From the NCBI GenBank assembly GCA_023653785.1, contig JAMKCH010011897.1, positions 1 to 64,000 on the forward strand: 64,000 bases of DNA. The letters run 5' to 3'. Below are positions 10,840 to 21,729 of the stretch, piece by piece (position 1 is the first letter of the stretch; every line of letters begins with the position of its first letter). Position numbers and translations under genes: made by a program. The notes below the pieces were generated by a model, which made no database searches, was not told the origin of the DNA, and saw only the letters and a program-made list of their open reading frames with translations. The DNA is from Ophioderma brevispina. Its lineage: Eukaryota; Echinodermata; Ophiuroidea; Amphilepidida; Ophiodermatidae.

Positions 10840-11280
10840 TCTCGGTTTTTATTCTGAATACAGAGGCGATGATGATTCATATGCCGGGAGCAAATACGAC
10901 AAGGTTTTAATTTGCGTAGAAGAGCTTTTACGTTTAAAGCATCCGACAATTTGCCAAGTCTCAAAGTTGTTTGCTTAATGCAAGCATCTCGCTGGGCAGT
11001 TCTGCCGGCAGTGATTTATTTGCTATTTCTTGCAAACGGATATGAGCAGTGTCCTGGACGAATACGTCAGGGTCTACAATGCAAGGATAAGTTTATCTTT
11101 GAAGGCTCTAGAGGAGCTCCAGTTATGGAGATTGAATCTCATCAATTGGAACGGAAGATAGATCTTTGTTCCAACACCAACTATACCGCTTCGAACAAGG
11201 ATTGGGGAATGATATGTCTGATGTCCTACATGTTAAGGACAAGCGGGCTGCGGTCCGCAAAAGCAAGAACGCTGTAACAT
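10840..11280 (+). pseudogene. DIRS RT thumb / start of RNase H, frameshifted
   Basis: In shifting frames I read a VEFLGF-type segment (about 10840), a KYDKVL segment (10897), then LKHPTICQVSKLFALMQASRW (trimmed: TICQVSKLFALMQASRW) and AVLPAVIYLLFLANGYEQ. These are typical of the connection after the RT palm in DIRS and related elements. Next comes SLSLKALEELQLWRLNLINW, the segment before the RNase H strands. At least two frameshifts occur. The YxDD palm motif is absent because this fragment starts downstream of it. Confidence 0.65.
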
Positions 11281-11567
11281 AAATGTTTGGTTCTGATGGC
11301 GGCATAGTTTGCCCCTCAGACTTTGGTGATTCCAATACCTGGAGTTAATGTATGAATCCATTTGCACAGCTCGATAGCTGTTACTTATATAAGTCGTCAG
11401 AGCGGAACTCGCTCTCGCCAAATGGCTCCAATTGCAAGAGGCATTTGGGATGCACCTTAACAACCAGTTATGCATATTAGCCGTACACCTACCAGGTGTC
11501 CATAATTCAACTCCAGACAGTCTGTCTAGAAATTTCAACCACAGCTTAGAATGGTGTCTTAAATGCA

Positions 11568-11762
11568 ATGTTTAATCTCAAAGAAAAATTTGAATCTCTT
11601 TCAAACTCAGCGGTTTGTGTTCTGGAAATCAGACCCTCTGGTTTGGAGGGTAAATGCTTTTACAATTCAATGGGGAATCTAAAGGCATACTACGCCTTCC
11701 CTCCATTTTGGCAAATCAACGGCGTTCTTGAGAAAGTGGACTACGGTCTGTCCTTGGTGTGA
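11568..11762 (+). pseudogene. DIRS RNase H C-terminal fragment
   Basis: The segment contains INWG/IQWGNLKAY(Y)AFPPF followed by INGVLEKV. This resembles the conserved 'W....KAYAFPPF.LI.rvL.K' end of the RNase H region of DIRS/Ngaro-type polyproteins. A premature stop follows at about 11760. The sequence after it (11.77-13.69 kb) no longer matches a DIRS element. Confidence 0.6.
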
Positions 11763-11940
11763 GATATTCATGAGTTAAACTAGAGTAAAGACTCTTTTAC
11801 GGAATAAAGCTGTACAATACTTGTGATTCATCATTAATGGATAAACCGCCTTATGAACGGCATCTTTAATAAGCGTTTGCCAATGCAATGCAATGTTCGC
11901 CGGAGCTCCTGGCGACGAGAGGAAGTCCATGAGATAGCAT

Positions 11941-11982
11941 GTGCGCATGCGCCAATCAGTGCATGCAAAGCAAGCGCCATAT
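11941..11982. promoter_or_regulatory. NRF1-like palindrome next to CCAAT box
   Basis: TGCGCATGCGC at 11942-11952 is an exact match to the palindromic NRF1 core. CCAATCA follows at 11952-11958, and CGCCATATTGAGG (CArG/YY1-like) at 11975-11987. Such clusters are typical of TATA-less animal promoters. No adjacent gene is recognised, so function is unproven. Confidence 0.4.
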
Positions 11983-13503
11983 TGAGGAGTAATAGTCAAT
12001 GTTCGTGGGTGAAATCGAGCGGAAAGTCATGTTGTATATTGAGTTCATAGTGTTAATACCGCTAGCCCGTTTTTAGCATTGTGCTCCCCTGCTACTGCCA
12101 ATGTAAACAATAACAAATTACCCACCATGCAATGCAGAGAAAATGGAAGCCTCCACAGAATAAATCGCGCTGAAACGTGTTGTCAATAAAACTGTTTTCT
12201 TGTGCTTTGTTAGAAAGCTCATGTGTGTTCTTCTATTATACACTTCTCGTGCTAGCGTCTTTTGTTGTTATCTATTGTTTTCCCGTGCGTTATCTATTAC
12301 GAATTGGGTTTGAGAAGGCTACTGGGGTGTTATTTTTAATAACAGCTCTAGAGCTTGTTATTTTTAATAACATGCACATTCGGAAGTCGGGGTCACAACT
12401 GAACACGCGGGTCATAACGGTTCTAGAAATACAATGTCCTGACTATTAGATTCAGCGGCGCGATCTGTATATATACTGATGGCAAACTTAAATACAAATT
12501 CTATGGTGTCAAACAATGCATCGTATGTATGTAGAAATATAGAGCGGTATGCTACCTGTAAATGAACTTTAAAAAATGATTGCTCTTTACATCAAAGATT
12601 TTCGCATAAATAGACATGACACAATTTATTATTTTTACAACAGCGAATATAATATATAATTCAGATATTTGATGTTCATACTGTCATTTTAAAATTTGCA
12701 TGCAGAACTGCAATTTCTTTAGGGTAATTGCAAGAACACACAAATGAAAACAAACAACAAAATTCTACCCCATGAACATTTTAAGATGATCTGACCAAAC
12801 ACTGTTTGAATATAGAGGGTACCCCCCAAATAAAAAGGTACTAAGTCAGCTTTAACCTCTGAGATCAAATTTGAAGAAGCTCCCCATCCTACGCCATCAT
12901 TTCCATTTGAAATCAAATGCTGCTTCCACAAATGTTGACATCACCCGAAACACATAAAGATATGTACATAATTTAGAAATATACTATAACAGCGATGGTC
13001 ATCAGTTCAAGATTTGCTAATTTTGTTTTCTTCATATCTTCAACCCGATTCAATTGCACTCAAATGCCTAAAATACATGCACTACACCTTGGGTGCAAAG
13101 CACTGATAACCCCTTTATGTAATTTCTGCACGAAATAATCAATATAGACATGTTTTAGGGATGAATAGGGTTAATTAATAGTCTTTATTCTGTATAGGCT
13201 TGGTTGATTTCTTTCATTCAAATCCTACTCCAAGGATAAACCAAAACACTCCCCATTTGCTTTGTATTTAGGGAAGCACTGATCCATCAACCAATTAGCA
13301 AGTTAGGTTTAACACGAGTTACTCGAAGGTTAATGGCCAGAGCAATCAATACAATCCATTTGGAGTTTGGTTAACGCTCGTCAATAGACGGTGACAAGGA
13401 CAAAGTGTTTTTTAAATATGTTAAATTTAAATTGCGACATTATTTCGTTATCAATCCAATTTTAGCATGTTTTAACCCCCCAAAAATGTTTTAAAATGTT
13501 ATT

Positions 13504-13660
13504 TATATCATACTCTAAGTGTATAATATATAATCAATTCGCTATGATGGCGTTCGTGAAAATAACAGGCTTTCGACCACTCGAGCTAATTAACCAAGTC
13601 AAGCGCTCAAGCCTGTTATTTTAACAAACGCCATCTAGCTCATTGATTATCTATATCATA
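13504..13660. repeat. Foldback palindrome (~50-bp arms)
   Basis: The arms AATCAATTCGCTATGATGGC...AATAACAGGCTT and AAGCCTGTTATT...GCCATCTAGCTCATTGATT pair around a loop near 13575-13605. Outer TATATCATA/TATCATA sequences extend the pairing. It lies directly before the tyrosine recombinase remnant and may be a small MITE. Confidence 0.65.
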
Positions 13661-13719
13661 AATAAGAAGATATAAAAAGTGACAAATCAGTAAAAGTATT
13701 GATGATAAGTCTCGGGCTG

Positions 13720-14350
13720 CGATGTCCGAACAATCACAGAGCAATGTTCCAAATAAAAATCGCCCTGCTGGGGACGATGAACGTCAACAAAGCCGTTGAA
13801 GATGGCCGGTTCCTCTGTGACGAAGTTGCAGAATTATGCTCGTCATTGCTGGTTAAGGCGCCTTATCAGGCTTATGTAGGTATCTATTATAAGCGTTCGC
13901 TAATATCACGCTATTTTTTGACGGAGCTGGTCAGCACTGTATTATGTTATCTTAAGTGCCTAACCCTTAAGGGTAAATCTGCCTTTCAAAAGCGTTTACG
14001 TGGGGAACTGTCTCATTTGTTATGCTGGGCATTAATGTGCCTGCCAAAGGGAGATGCTATTGTTTTCTCTCAATCTTGATGCCATGAGAAGGCAACCAAG
14101 TCTGTAAGGAAAGGCAAGCGATTCTTTGTCATTTGTTCATGCTCATAAGTAGCAGGGCTACTGTAGGTCACCGGATTAAGCTAATTGAAGAAGGCAGGTT
14201 TGATACCTCAATCTTTAAGCCGCATTCATAACTAGCTGGCGTTAACTTCTGCTGCGGTCCAGCAGGGTGTTTCTGTGCCAGATATCTCAAGCAAGCTGAC
14301 TGGGGAATGCTACTGTTTCATCGTTTTTATAACAGTCCTGCGGTGTATAC
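13720..14350 (+). pseudogene. Tyrosine recombinase relic of the DIRS-type element
   Basis: The N-terminal (core-binding) part is open at 13699-14079 and holds APYQAYVGIYYKRSL, then LCYLKCLTLKGKSAFQ and SHLLCWALMCLPKG. This matches the 'RAPsT...Y...wk / YL..l....KS...a...i.WaH..aGlp' pattern of DIRS recombinases. The catalytic part follows in other frames: EEGRFDTSIFKPHS at about 14186-14228, then SAAVQQGVSVPDIS, then a ...ADWG...FHRFYN segment at 14297-14330. These fit 'gvDts.FkpHStRaAsTSaA...G.s..dIlk.adW....tF.rfY'. The HxxR region is frameshifted and the arginine is not readable. Confidence 0.7.
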
Positions 14351-14405
14351 AAGGAGTTGCGCAGGCCACATACTGTCAATGGACTAGTTGAGCGGGCTTT
14401 AAAGT

Positions 14406-14459
14406 ATACACATGTTAATATACCTTATGCTTGAGAGACAAGTTATGCAAAATAATTGT
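14406..14459 (-). repeat. Right inverted terminal repeat of the DIRS-type element
   Basis: It is the inverse of 7639-7688. About 40 bp further out, at 14495-14537, a partial copy reappears in the left-end orientation. DIRS elements replicate through circles, and this arrangement would be left by a circle junction or a tandem copy. Confidence 0.8.
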
Positions 14460-14537
14460 TAATTATCCAAAGGTCGACTTACTCACGATGATTGTAAATT
14501 ATCTTGCATCACTTGTCTCAAAGTGAAGAAGATAAGG

Positions 14538-14577
14538 TTCCCAGATGCTCTTGCCAACTGAGCTATCAGCCTGGGGG
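14538..14577 (-). repeat. tRNA-like 5' half (A-box) in antisense
   Basis: Read on the minus strand this is GGCTGATAGCTCAGTTGGCA followed by AGAGCATCTGGGAACC. It matches a tRNA 5' half with an intact A-box (TAGCTCAGTTGG). No T-arm or B-box was seen nearby, so it is a tRNA fragment or SINE piece, not a functional tRNA gene. Confidence 0.6.
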
Positions 14578-14599
14578 TAGAGAGCGATAGATATTATCT

Positions 14600-15360
14600 A
14601 AGGTGTTAGGTCTGACACCTGTATATATTTCTATCGGCTCTGAATCTTTTAAAAGGTTGTCTCTAAGGTCGAGTGGGCACAGATCGCTTAGTCATGCTTT
14701 GCCTTTATCATTTGTGAGATCAAATTGGACTATGGCTGCATATGTTTATAGTTCTTTCTGCTTGAACTATTCAGAAGCAAGGGCTTTGGCTTTGCTTGGG
14801 GGTTTTCTTACTTACTCTATGCAAAGCTTTATATGTTGAAGCAAATGAACCTCTTTTACATTTAAGATGGGAAAAATTAGCCCTTCAATATGCTCTTAAA
14901 CTTAAGTAATGTTGATATTCCTTCCCTTCGAAAACCCAAATATAACAATTTTATTAGGGTAACCTATGCTATTCCATCCTTTGGAATCTGTATAAAAGAG
15001 GCTTTTTCACAGATTGTCCTAATGCTGATAATAATGTATCATTTGATTTTCCCCTTTAGTTCACCTTTGACGAAAATTGAACCTGATATTGACCTAACTT
15101 TACATCAATATAAGAAGGGCGTAACTGATGATCTTATTTTTAAGCCAAATATGATGAACTTGGCTTAAATATCAATATCTAGCTATCTATATGGATGGGT
15201 CCAAGGTCTTGAACAGAGCAGCTGCAGCAAGTTATAAGTCAGCGTGAATCAACATAAAATTAATTAAATTAAATAGTGCATCTATTTGCACTGCCGAATT
15301 GAAGACACTTAGGTTGGCCTTAGAATTAGATAAAATTTCTAATGAGGCATTTCATAATAT
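14600..15360 (+). pseudogene. LINE 3' portion: RT thumb plus RNase H, degenerate
   Basis: In the better frames I read GADRSLV...LYHL, then YVEANEPLLHLRWEKLALQY at about 14834-14893, and IPSFGICIKEAF at 14962-15000. These are hallmarks of the C-terminal RT region of jockey/I-like LINEs ('SLyvEa.EpPL.lRR.kLalqY'). A YMDGSKVLNRAAAA segment (about 15186-15230) and CTAELKTLRLALEL (15288-15330) match the RNase H motifs 'yTDGSk....GAA' and 'sifTAEL.Ai..AL'. Stops and frameshifts are frequent. The endonuclease and RT palm are absent, as in a 5'-truncated LINE. Confidence 0.75.
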
Positions 15361-15544
15361 TTACAGATTCTCTATCCAGTCTTATGACCCTGAAAGAGAG
15401 CATCGCCATCCCTATGTTGCTGACGTTCCCGTTAAGGCGCGTCATTGCGTCCATGACGCACTTTTTAAAGTCGGACGCACTATTCTGACTCCTCAACAAG
15501 CCATAGCGTCCGTTGGACGCGCAGACAAGTTCACAGTAAATTAA

Positions 15545-17290
15545 CATTTAATACATGACTTTTCACTTCTATCGGCTCAGTATTTTACTCTAATGTTAAA
15601 AAAAAAACCCAATGTGTTGTTCAATGAGCGACCTCTTCGACCATTCAACCGGTTTTATGATTGCAATAAATTCTGGAAACCCCAGAGAGACCCCGTTGCC
15701 ATGGTTGCAGTGCAGGCTTCCTCAGAAGAGATCGATTGTTTTGTAATTGTAACAGAGGGCAAACATCTCAAAAAACATTTGGACGATTGACAAGTTTCAT
15801 TTCAACCTCTGTCAAGATCATTAAAAGGTAAAAACAATAATAACACCAAGTGCAAACAAACATCAAGTAAAAAAAATTAAATAACCTTTAAAATATATAT
15901 AGACAATAATCTTCATTAATAAAAAAGTCAGAGCAAGGACTTAAATTTGGAAGAAAGAAAAAGCCTAGAAGAAAAAAACAACTTAAACGCACGTGGTTGG
16001 AAATCCCTGCTGAGCAAAACGGGAAAAACCCCGTGCACTGGGGAAATCCTTCTTGGAAAATGGTAGGCTACCGCCAATTGTGGTTTGGTTAACATTCTGT
16101 TCGGAAGTCATAATTTGAGTCATGGAGGTAGGTAGAAAATGTCCACTGGTTGCACAGTGGACTGGTCTTTACTCGGAGAGGATACGACGGTTATCGTTCT
16201 AAATCAGTAAATAAAACTGACTCAGTCTTATTCCATGTTCAAGATTAGAAATTCAAAGGGAACATGGGTTTGTTTTGTTGTGGATTTCACACCCATTGAC
16301 AAAAATGATTCGGTTGGCATTGCTTGTGTTTACGCCGACTAGGCCCATTGAATAAATGGGACGGACAGGGTGTTGGTTTGCTGACAGGTAATTTAAAGTT
16401 TTATAGGCCTGGTTGTAGCTTGCGACAAGCATTTGGTTATTTTTCAATTTACCTTTTCTCTTGTACCTTTAGCTCATACTTAGAACTAGGCCTCTTTCAT
16501 TTGAATTCATGTGATTAAATAGTTAAAATGTGTCATCGCCGAGAAAAGGAAATAATGAGAAAGCCCATATAATTTATTAGGATGCGGCCAATAAAACTAA
16601 GCTTGTATCGATTTGTAATTGAAATTGACCCAAGTCGCCAGTGTCAAACATTGCAACGGAGTCGGAAATGGCCACTAAGAACTTGTGTTTAGTTGGAGTA
16701 GACGTAAAGTAAAATTACAAATTATATTTTAAAGATTATGTTGAATAATTTGATCTAAATCCAAACTGTTTCTGGTTCTCGCAAAAGTTCAGTGCGAACT
16801 TTAGGTGAATTGGGTTGCGGCCGAATTTCCCGGCACTGCAGAGATTGATTTCTCGACATGAAAATATATGATCCGAACGCAAAAAATAGAGGCCGGACGC
16901 AAATTTTTATACAGTTAAACTTGTGCCGTCCATTGCGGACGCGTGATTTTCAGAGCTTAACGGGAACCGGTTGGAAGTATACTATAATTGTTTCAACTGC
17001 AAAATTGTTTGTTAAGCTTGGATTCCAAGTCACATTGGTATTCAAGCCAATGAAAAAGTTGATGTTGGCCGAAAGAAGAACTATAGGCATTGAGATCCCT
17101 TTTACAGATTTCAGGTTTCTGTTTTTTGTAAAGGTTTTTGTGCAATGCGAGATTTCAACATATCGGTTGTCCCTAAAAAATATAAAGTACTGATTTTTGC
17201 CATGATGTAAAGCTTTCCATCAAAAATATCCCCTCTGAAAAGGATTAGGCTGAGACATATTTCTTTGATACAACCTTGAGAAATTTCTAA
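15545..17290. other. Intron-like AT-rich DNA without recognised genes
   Basis: Small ORFs at 15593, 16253, 16324 and 16858 have no recognisable motifs or splice context. I see no tandem repeat or inverted-end element here. Confidence 0.5.
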
Positions 17291-17292
17291 TT

Positions 17293-17560
17293 GGTCCCCC
17301 GCCGCGACGAAGTTCGGAATGGACTATAAAAGGGCTCCGTCCAATGTCCTAGTATGTCCGTATGTATGTCCGTGAATAAAAATGTTAACCCTGGAACATT
17401 TGGCATATCTTTTTTTCTGGATGAGCTAGAGTAGCCAACTTGGGTATATTGTAGGAGGGGAACCCCCTCTAACTCTTGTAATTCATACCGACCCTGGTCC
17501 TCCCCTGGGTTCTGTCAGGGGTGGGGGAAAAAAAGGTCCATGGCCGAAAAGGTCCATTTG
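17293..17560 (+). repeat. Fragment of the hairpin-ended repeat family (GGTCCCC...GGACTAT start)
   Basis: It starts GGTCCCCCGCC after a pyrimidine/T-rich stretch and runs through GGAATGGACTATAAAA to TATGTCCGTATGTATGTCCG. The order (GGTCCCC, short stem, GGACTATA, then a TGTCCGTATG run) is that of the members at 30644 and 31019. The stem is weak here and no right end was found. Confidence 0.45.
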
Positions 17561-17942
17561 TACAGAAAATGTCAACATAGTGACCATAAATTGGTGTACG
17601 ATTTATCTGGAGTTCCGTTAGGGCTTTGATGATGTTAACTTGGTGGAAAGAAGCGTTTGATGAGTTGTCGACCTTATTAGATTTTGGGTGTAAATATGCT
17701 AATTTAAGTATCTAATCTTGCATAATTAATTTAATGAAATTTTCCCGCAAGGCTTGTGTACAGTTTTCTGGAGTTCTGTATGGCGTATATGAGTAACTTG
17801 GTGGAAGGAAGCGGGCTGAGAAGTTTCTCGACTGATTATTTTTGGGCGTATTTCCGGCAAATTAAATATGGCAATGAGCTAATTAATATGCAAATACGCT
17901 AATTGCTAAGTTGGGGGAAGTAATACTACAACAACGGTATAT

Positions 17943-18287
17943 AAAGACACTATCAGTGTTTGCTAATCAGCAAATCGAAAATCAATTCAAAAAATCAAAG
18001 ATTTTTGTATGTATGTAACAGTACATGTAATCCTTAACATACCCTGCAAATGATAAGACCAGAAGCACCTAATAAGGACAAGATCGGAGATTTTAGTCAT
18101 AGGTCCGAAGGACACGTACTAAACACAATTGAATGGAGAATTCGTATCTGGAAACACTGTGTTTGTCTTCCTTTTCTGTTAATTTAAGCTCGAAAAGGTA
18201 ACTTATGCGAATTCTACAAGACTTATCCTTCACTTTGAAGCTATTCCTGCAATTTCAATATTTTTCCAATCACTGATGTGTCTTTAA
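17943..18287. mobile_element. MITE of the CACTATCAGTG family, copy 1
   Basis: It opens AAAGACACTATCAGTGTTTG and closes AATCACTGATGTGTCTTTAA, so the ends are inverted. The interior shares GAATGGAGAATTC, AATTCTACA(A)GACTTATCC and GCTATTCCTGCAA with copies at 46828, 59797 and 60620. No ORF is seen. Confidence 0.75.
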
Positions 18288-18289
18288 CT

Positions 18290-19550
18290 AGTGTAGTCCA
18301 TGTTTTCATGAAAGTATTCTTTTAAGTTTTGGTGTACACATGGTCAGTCTTTTGGGTTGCCGACCTGTTTAAATTTCTGGAAAAATGTGAAAAAATATGA
18401 AAAATTCCGTGTTTCGCCCCTTTCAGACCGCGTTTGGGGTCCCAAATTTAAAATGTGGGTCACATGATGGTTTTCAAAAATAGTGTTGCCAATTTGAAAA
18501 ATTATCATATTTACTATTTAGTGAATTTTCAGGGATTTTGCACGATGAATTTTAAGATTTTTCGAGTTAATTTCACAAAAGGTCACAATTTTTTTTCAAA
18601 TTTTTTGGTGAGCTAGTGGTGGCCAAAAATAAAAGGTGGACTGGACAGTTCTAGTAATCACTAGTGATTCGATAAGAGGGGACATATTTAGGAATGCGTA
18701 AATAAGAGTTCGCTTGTTTCATATAGGAGCAAAATTACGAAAATTAGCCTGTGTTTGATATTGAAATATAAGCCCAAATCAAAATCGATCGCCTTTTTTC
18801 TATTTTAAGACAATTCTGTAGCAAGGGCACAAGGTAAGTAATCTATTGAGAGTCTAATCTATATGAAATACTATAATGACACATATTTAGGTGCCTCAAA
18901 ATCTCTCGTTGCATCTTTAAGTGATACATCAGAAACAAGTGGCAAATACTGTGGGACACATTCCTAATAATAAACTGGCATGTTTGCACCAAACTGTTGG
19001 AGCTACAGGCAGGTCAAGTTTAATTTTACGAAGGAGCAAATTGTTTAGCATGATCTTGGAAATGGTCATACTACATGACACCTGGTATATTTGAAGTGAG
19101 CCAATTCTTCAGTGTTTCCTTTATAATTGTGCTATTACTTAAAACACATATTTATTGCAGTGACTTTGCATTTACACTCTGCTTATATTGCAGGAAACAT
19201 ACGTCCCAGAATGAAAACATTTCAAGATATAAAGCCTCTTTAGGTGTAATTCCCTGAAGGAGGCTGATGTGTATAATTTTAACTGTCCTTTTTAATCATT
19301 GTTCATAAATGTTGTAATTAGAATTAATAAAAAGAAAATATTCATTATAATGTACTTTATGTTTGTCTTGTAAAAATGTTTATTATATGAACACGATGCC
19401 ACAAAATGAACACGATTGTGTTGAGTGGTGTTAAATTTTACTACCATATATTGTTAGATTTTTTTATCACTGATAGTATTTTAAAATGGATAATTCACTT
19501 GGGCTTTTGTTGAACCATTTCCCTACAATAATTATGACATTTAGAAACCG
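18290..19550. other. Intronic DNA, nothing recognised
   Basis: This is AT-rich sequence with no recognisable exon, tandem array or inverted-end element. A 60-codon ORF at 19075 lacks homology signals. Confidence 0.5.
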
Positions 19551-19619
19551 GGCTTATGCTTCTGCAGAGGGGTGATGCAGTGAGCGTGCCCATGCCCAGC
19601 TTGTTCGGAAATGGGACCG

Positions 19620-19850
19620 CATGAATTCAAAGTTCCCTCGTATCGATCGATATCGGTCACATTCAAACTTTCACAACCAAACTTTCGTGCGTTGCTTGCA
19701 AACGAGACGGTAGAACAGCAAGCGTGTATACCTCGTATCAGTGCAAGACCTGTCCTGATCATCCCGCCCTCTGCCTGGAGCAATGCTTTGAGCGTTACCA
19801 TACTTTGTACGACTACCTCCTCGTCAGACTGCCGAAGCAGCGTCGCCTCG
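19620..19850 (+). pseudogene. piggyBac transposase C-terminal cysteine-rich domain fragment
   Basis: The frame beginning around 19688 reads CVACKRDGRTASVYTSYQ, CKTCPDHPALCLEQCFERYH and T. The C-x2-C, C-x2-C, C-x3-C, then Cys-Phe-Glu-x-Tyr-His layout is that of the cysteine-rich domain that ends piggyBac-family transposases. The block is more GC-rich than its surroundings. There is no DDD catalytic domain upstream in any frame, so only the C-terminus remains. An overlapping 124-codon minus-strand ORF is a shadow of this region. Confidence 0.7.
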
Positions 19851-20611
19851 ATGGCAATAAGTGTTTTTATTATATGGAAAACATAACTTTTTACATAATT
19901 TGCATTGAAATACACATACCATTTTGCTCAAAGTGATTTTTTTTTATTTGCATTTTTATACAAAAACAAACTTGAAAGTAATAATATACTTTTGAACACA
20001 AATATTCATTAAAAAAAAAAAACCAATTGAGAAATCATTAGCAACAAATCAATACAAGTAAACATGTGGCAGCTATTATAAAATCACCCAAAAGCACCCA
20101 AATTTTTAAAATGGCTGCCCTTGGGCCAAGGAAGTGTTAATATATCATACAGACTCATACCTATTTACATGGTCGCGGATTGGCTAGCAATCATGTAGTA
20201 TTTGGCAGTTTGCTCCATTTCTTGGATCTGAGTTAAATTTTAGTGCACATTTATGATACCTTTGCATATTGTCATTCATAAGAAGTATATTTGATCAATT
20301 GGCTGCTGAAAGTTGCAGCTTGGGCAAGCTGGCTAAAGCTGAGGAATCCCCAGCCAGGTCACAACCAGGCTAATAGCTATGAGCCAAAAGTAACATACTT
20401 ATAACTTTACACCATGTACCACTGGTAACATACATATTGGGAGATTGATATTTACTACAAAAAATAACCCTTTTTGAATTCAATTTTTTTTAATGCACAA
20501 GCTACATTGATTTGGGAGAGGCCAATACCAGCATGCTATAAACATTCCACATTTAAGAAAAAATGAGGGTGCTTGTAAATTAATTACTGTGATTTTTGTT
20601 TTTCACTTTAG

Positions 20612-20855
20612 ATCTGGGTAGGTCTTCTCCAACTGAAGTGATAGACCTTGTAGATGAGCCAGATGAACAGCCCAAGAGAAAGCCAGATAGCCACCATCGC
20701 AAGAGACATTCCAGGTCCTCATCTCCCCCATCACATCACAAGCGTCATGCCTCTCCACCAAAGGCTTTCAAGACCATTAGAAACACAGACACAGATAATG
20801 ATGGAAAGTCACGGACAAGGGCAAGATCAAAATCACCTTCCAGATTAGGCAATAG
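20612..20855 (+). CDS. Exon of the same protein: Arg/Ser-rich segment
   Basis: The acceptor TTTTTCACTTTAG is followed by a fully open exon to donor AG|GTAATT at 20856. With the one nucleotide carried from the exon ending at 4217 it reads ...LGRSSPTEVIDLVDEPDEQ, then KRKPDSHHRKRHSRSSSPPS and RTRARSKSPSRLGNR. The first part is acidic with a VIDLVDEPDE stretch (SUMO-interaction-like, by pattern only). The rest is rich in RS/SP/KR, as in nuclear speckle and RNA-processing proteins. It ends with two carried nucleotides, matching the start of the exon at 23725. Exon length 244 nt. Protein not identified. Confidence 0.85.
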
Positions 20856-21159
20856 GTAATTGTTGCCATTTTATTAGAAGAATAATTGGTAATGTGCTGT
20901 TGGAACCTAATTTCCATGCCTATTTTGGGCATACATACATTGCTCTGTGCAAGAGGAGGTATAGTGGTGTTCCCATACTGCAATTCTTCCAATACAATTT
21001 TTGCACTGGTTGTCACATGAATTTATAGTGACAAAAAGTACTTTATTTGCAAGATTGGGATAAGTTCTGTTCATTTAGGTAGGTTTTGTCACTATAAACT
21101 CATATTGTCACTAGGTATAAGCTGGTTAGTGTCCTAACAGGGAATTTCTCTTTAGCTCT

Positions 21160-21358
21160 ATAGACCGTATTCAATATGACGTCAGCCACCAGACATGTTG
21201 GTGGACAAGATACATGCATTCCATGACTACAATACATTCAGCTGTCAATCGATCCATATTTAACGATTGCACAGGGATCATTGACAGGTGAATGTATTGT
21301 AGTACTGGAATGCGTCTATCTTGTCCACCAACATGGCTAGCTATTGAATACGGTCTAT
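21160..21358. mobile_element. Foldback MITE, ~90-bp arms
   Basis: Almost the whole 199 bp is one palindrome. The left arm ATAGACCGTATTCAATA... includes ATGTTGGTGGACAAGATA and CTACAATACATTCA; the right arm is its inverse. The centre is near 21255. A 67-codon minus-strand ORF across it is an artefact of the palindrome. Confidence 0.85.
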
Positions 21359-21729
21359 TCACTGCGGCTCTCAACTTGAGACCAAGGGGTCCCAGGTTCG
21401 AGGCCCAATATTGGCAGGGCCAATAAATAAGTCACTGGTGTATCTCGGTGAGCAATTAGATAGATTAGAGTCCGTGACAATATGAAAACTAAATGCAAAT
21501 AAGTGCAGATAAAGTTGTATGGAAGAAATGCATTGTGGGAAGAACACTAAACCTCCTCTTGCTTTATGCCATTAAAACCTTTTTTGTGGAATTCCAGGTG
21601 ATTCCTTTACATTAGATTAATCAAATTAAATTATCATCACCTGCTTTTAATGTACACAACCAGATGCAGTTCTTACTTGTTCAAAATTAAGAGTATCATC
21701 TGATGTCCATGTAACAATAACTGTCAATT

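Larger units (their letters stand above)
11770..13690. other. Unassigned segment interrupting the DIRS element
   Basis: No coding frame with family resemblance was found. The first 350 bp are relatively CpG-rich and hold a promoter-like motif cluster (listed separately). A short dyad with direct repeats of GTTATTTTTAATAACA lies at 12329-12371. The rest is AT-rich and ends in a large foldback (13504-13660). It could be an insertion or a displaced piece of another element; I could not find matching ends. Confidence 0.4.
7639..14459 (+). mobile_element. Decayed DIRS-type tyrosine-recombinase retrotransposon
   Basis: Inverted terminal repeats of about 50 bp bound the element: CAATTATCTTGCATAACTTG... 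at 7639-7688 and its inverse at 14406-14457. Between them, in the order usual for DIRS elements and all on the plus strand, are a basic gag-like start (8845), a gag-like segment (10432-10740), the RT-thumb/RNase H region (10840-11750), and tyrosine recombinase pieces (13720-14350). The copy is dead: it has stops and frameshifts, the RT catalytic core is missing, a hAT element is inserted at 9470-10431, and about 1.9 kb at 11.77-13.69 kb matches nothing I can name. The DIRS call rests on inverted (not split direct) repeats plus recombinase signatures. Confidence 0.75.

Noticed and set aside
19541..19915. 124-codon minus-strand ORF
   Set aside because: It is antisense to the piggyBac cysteine-rich domain, whose motif is clear on the plus strand.
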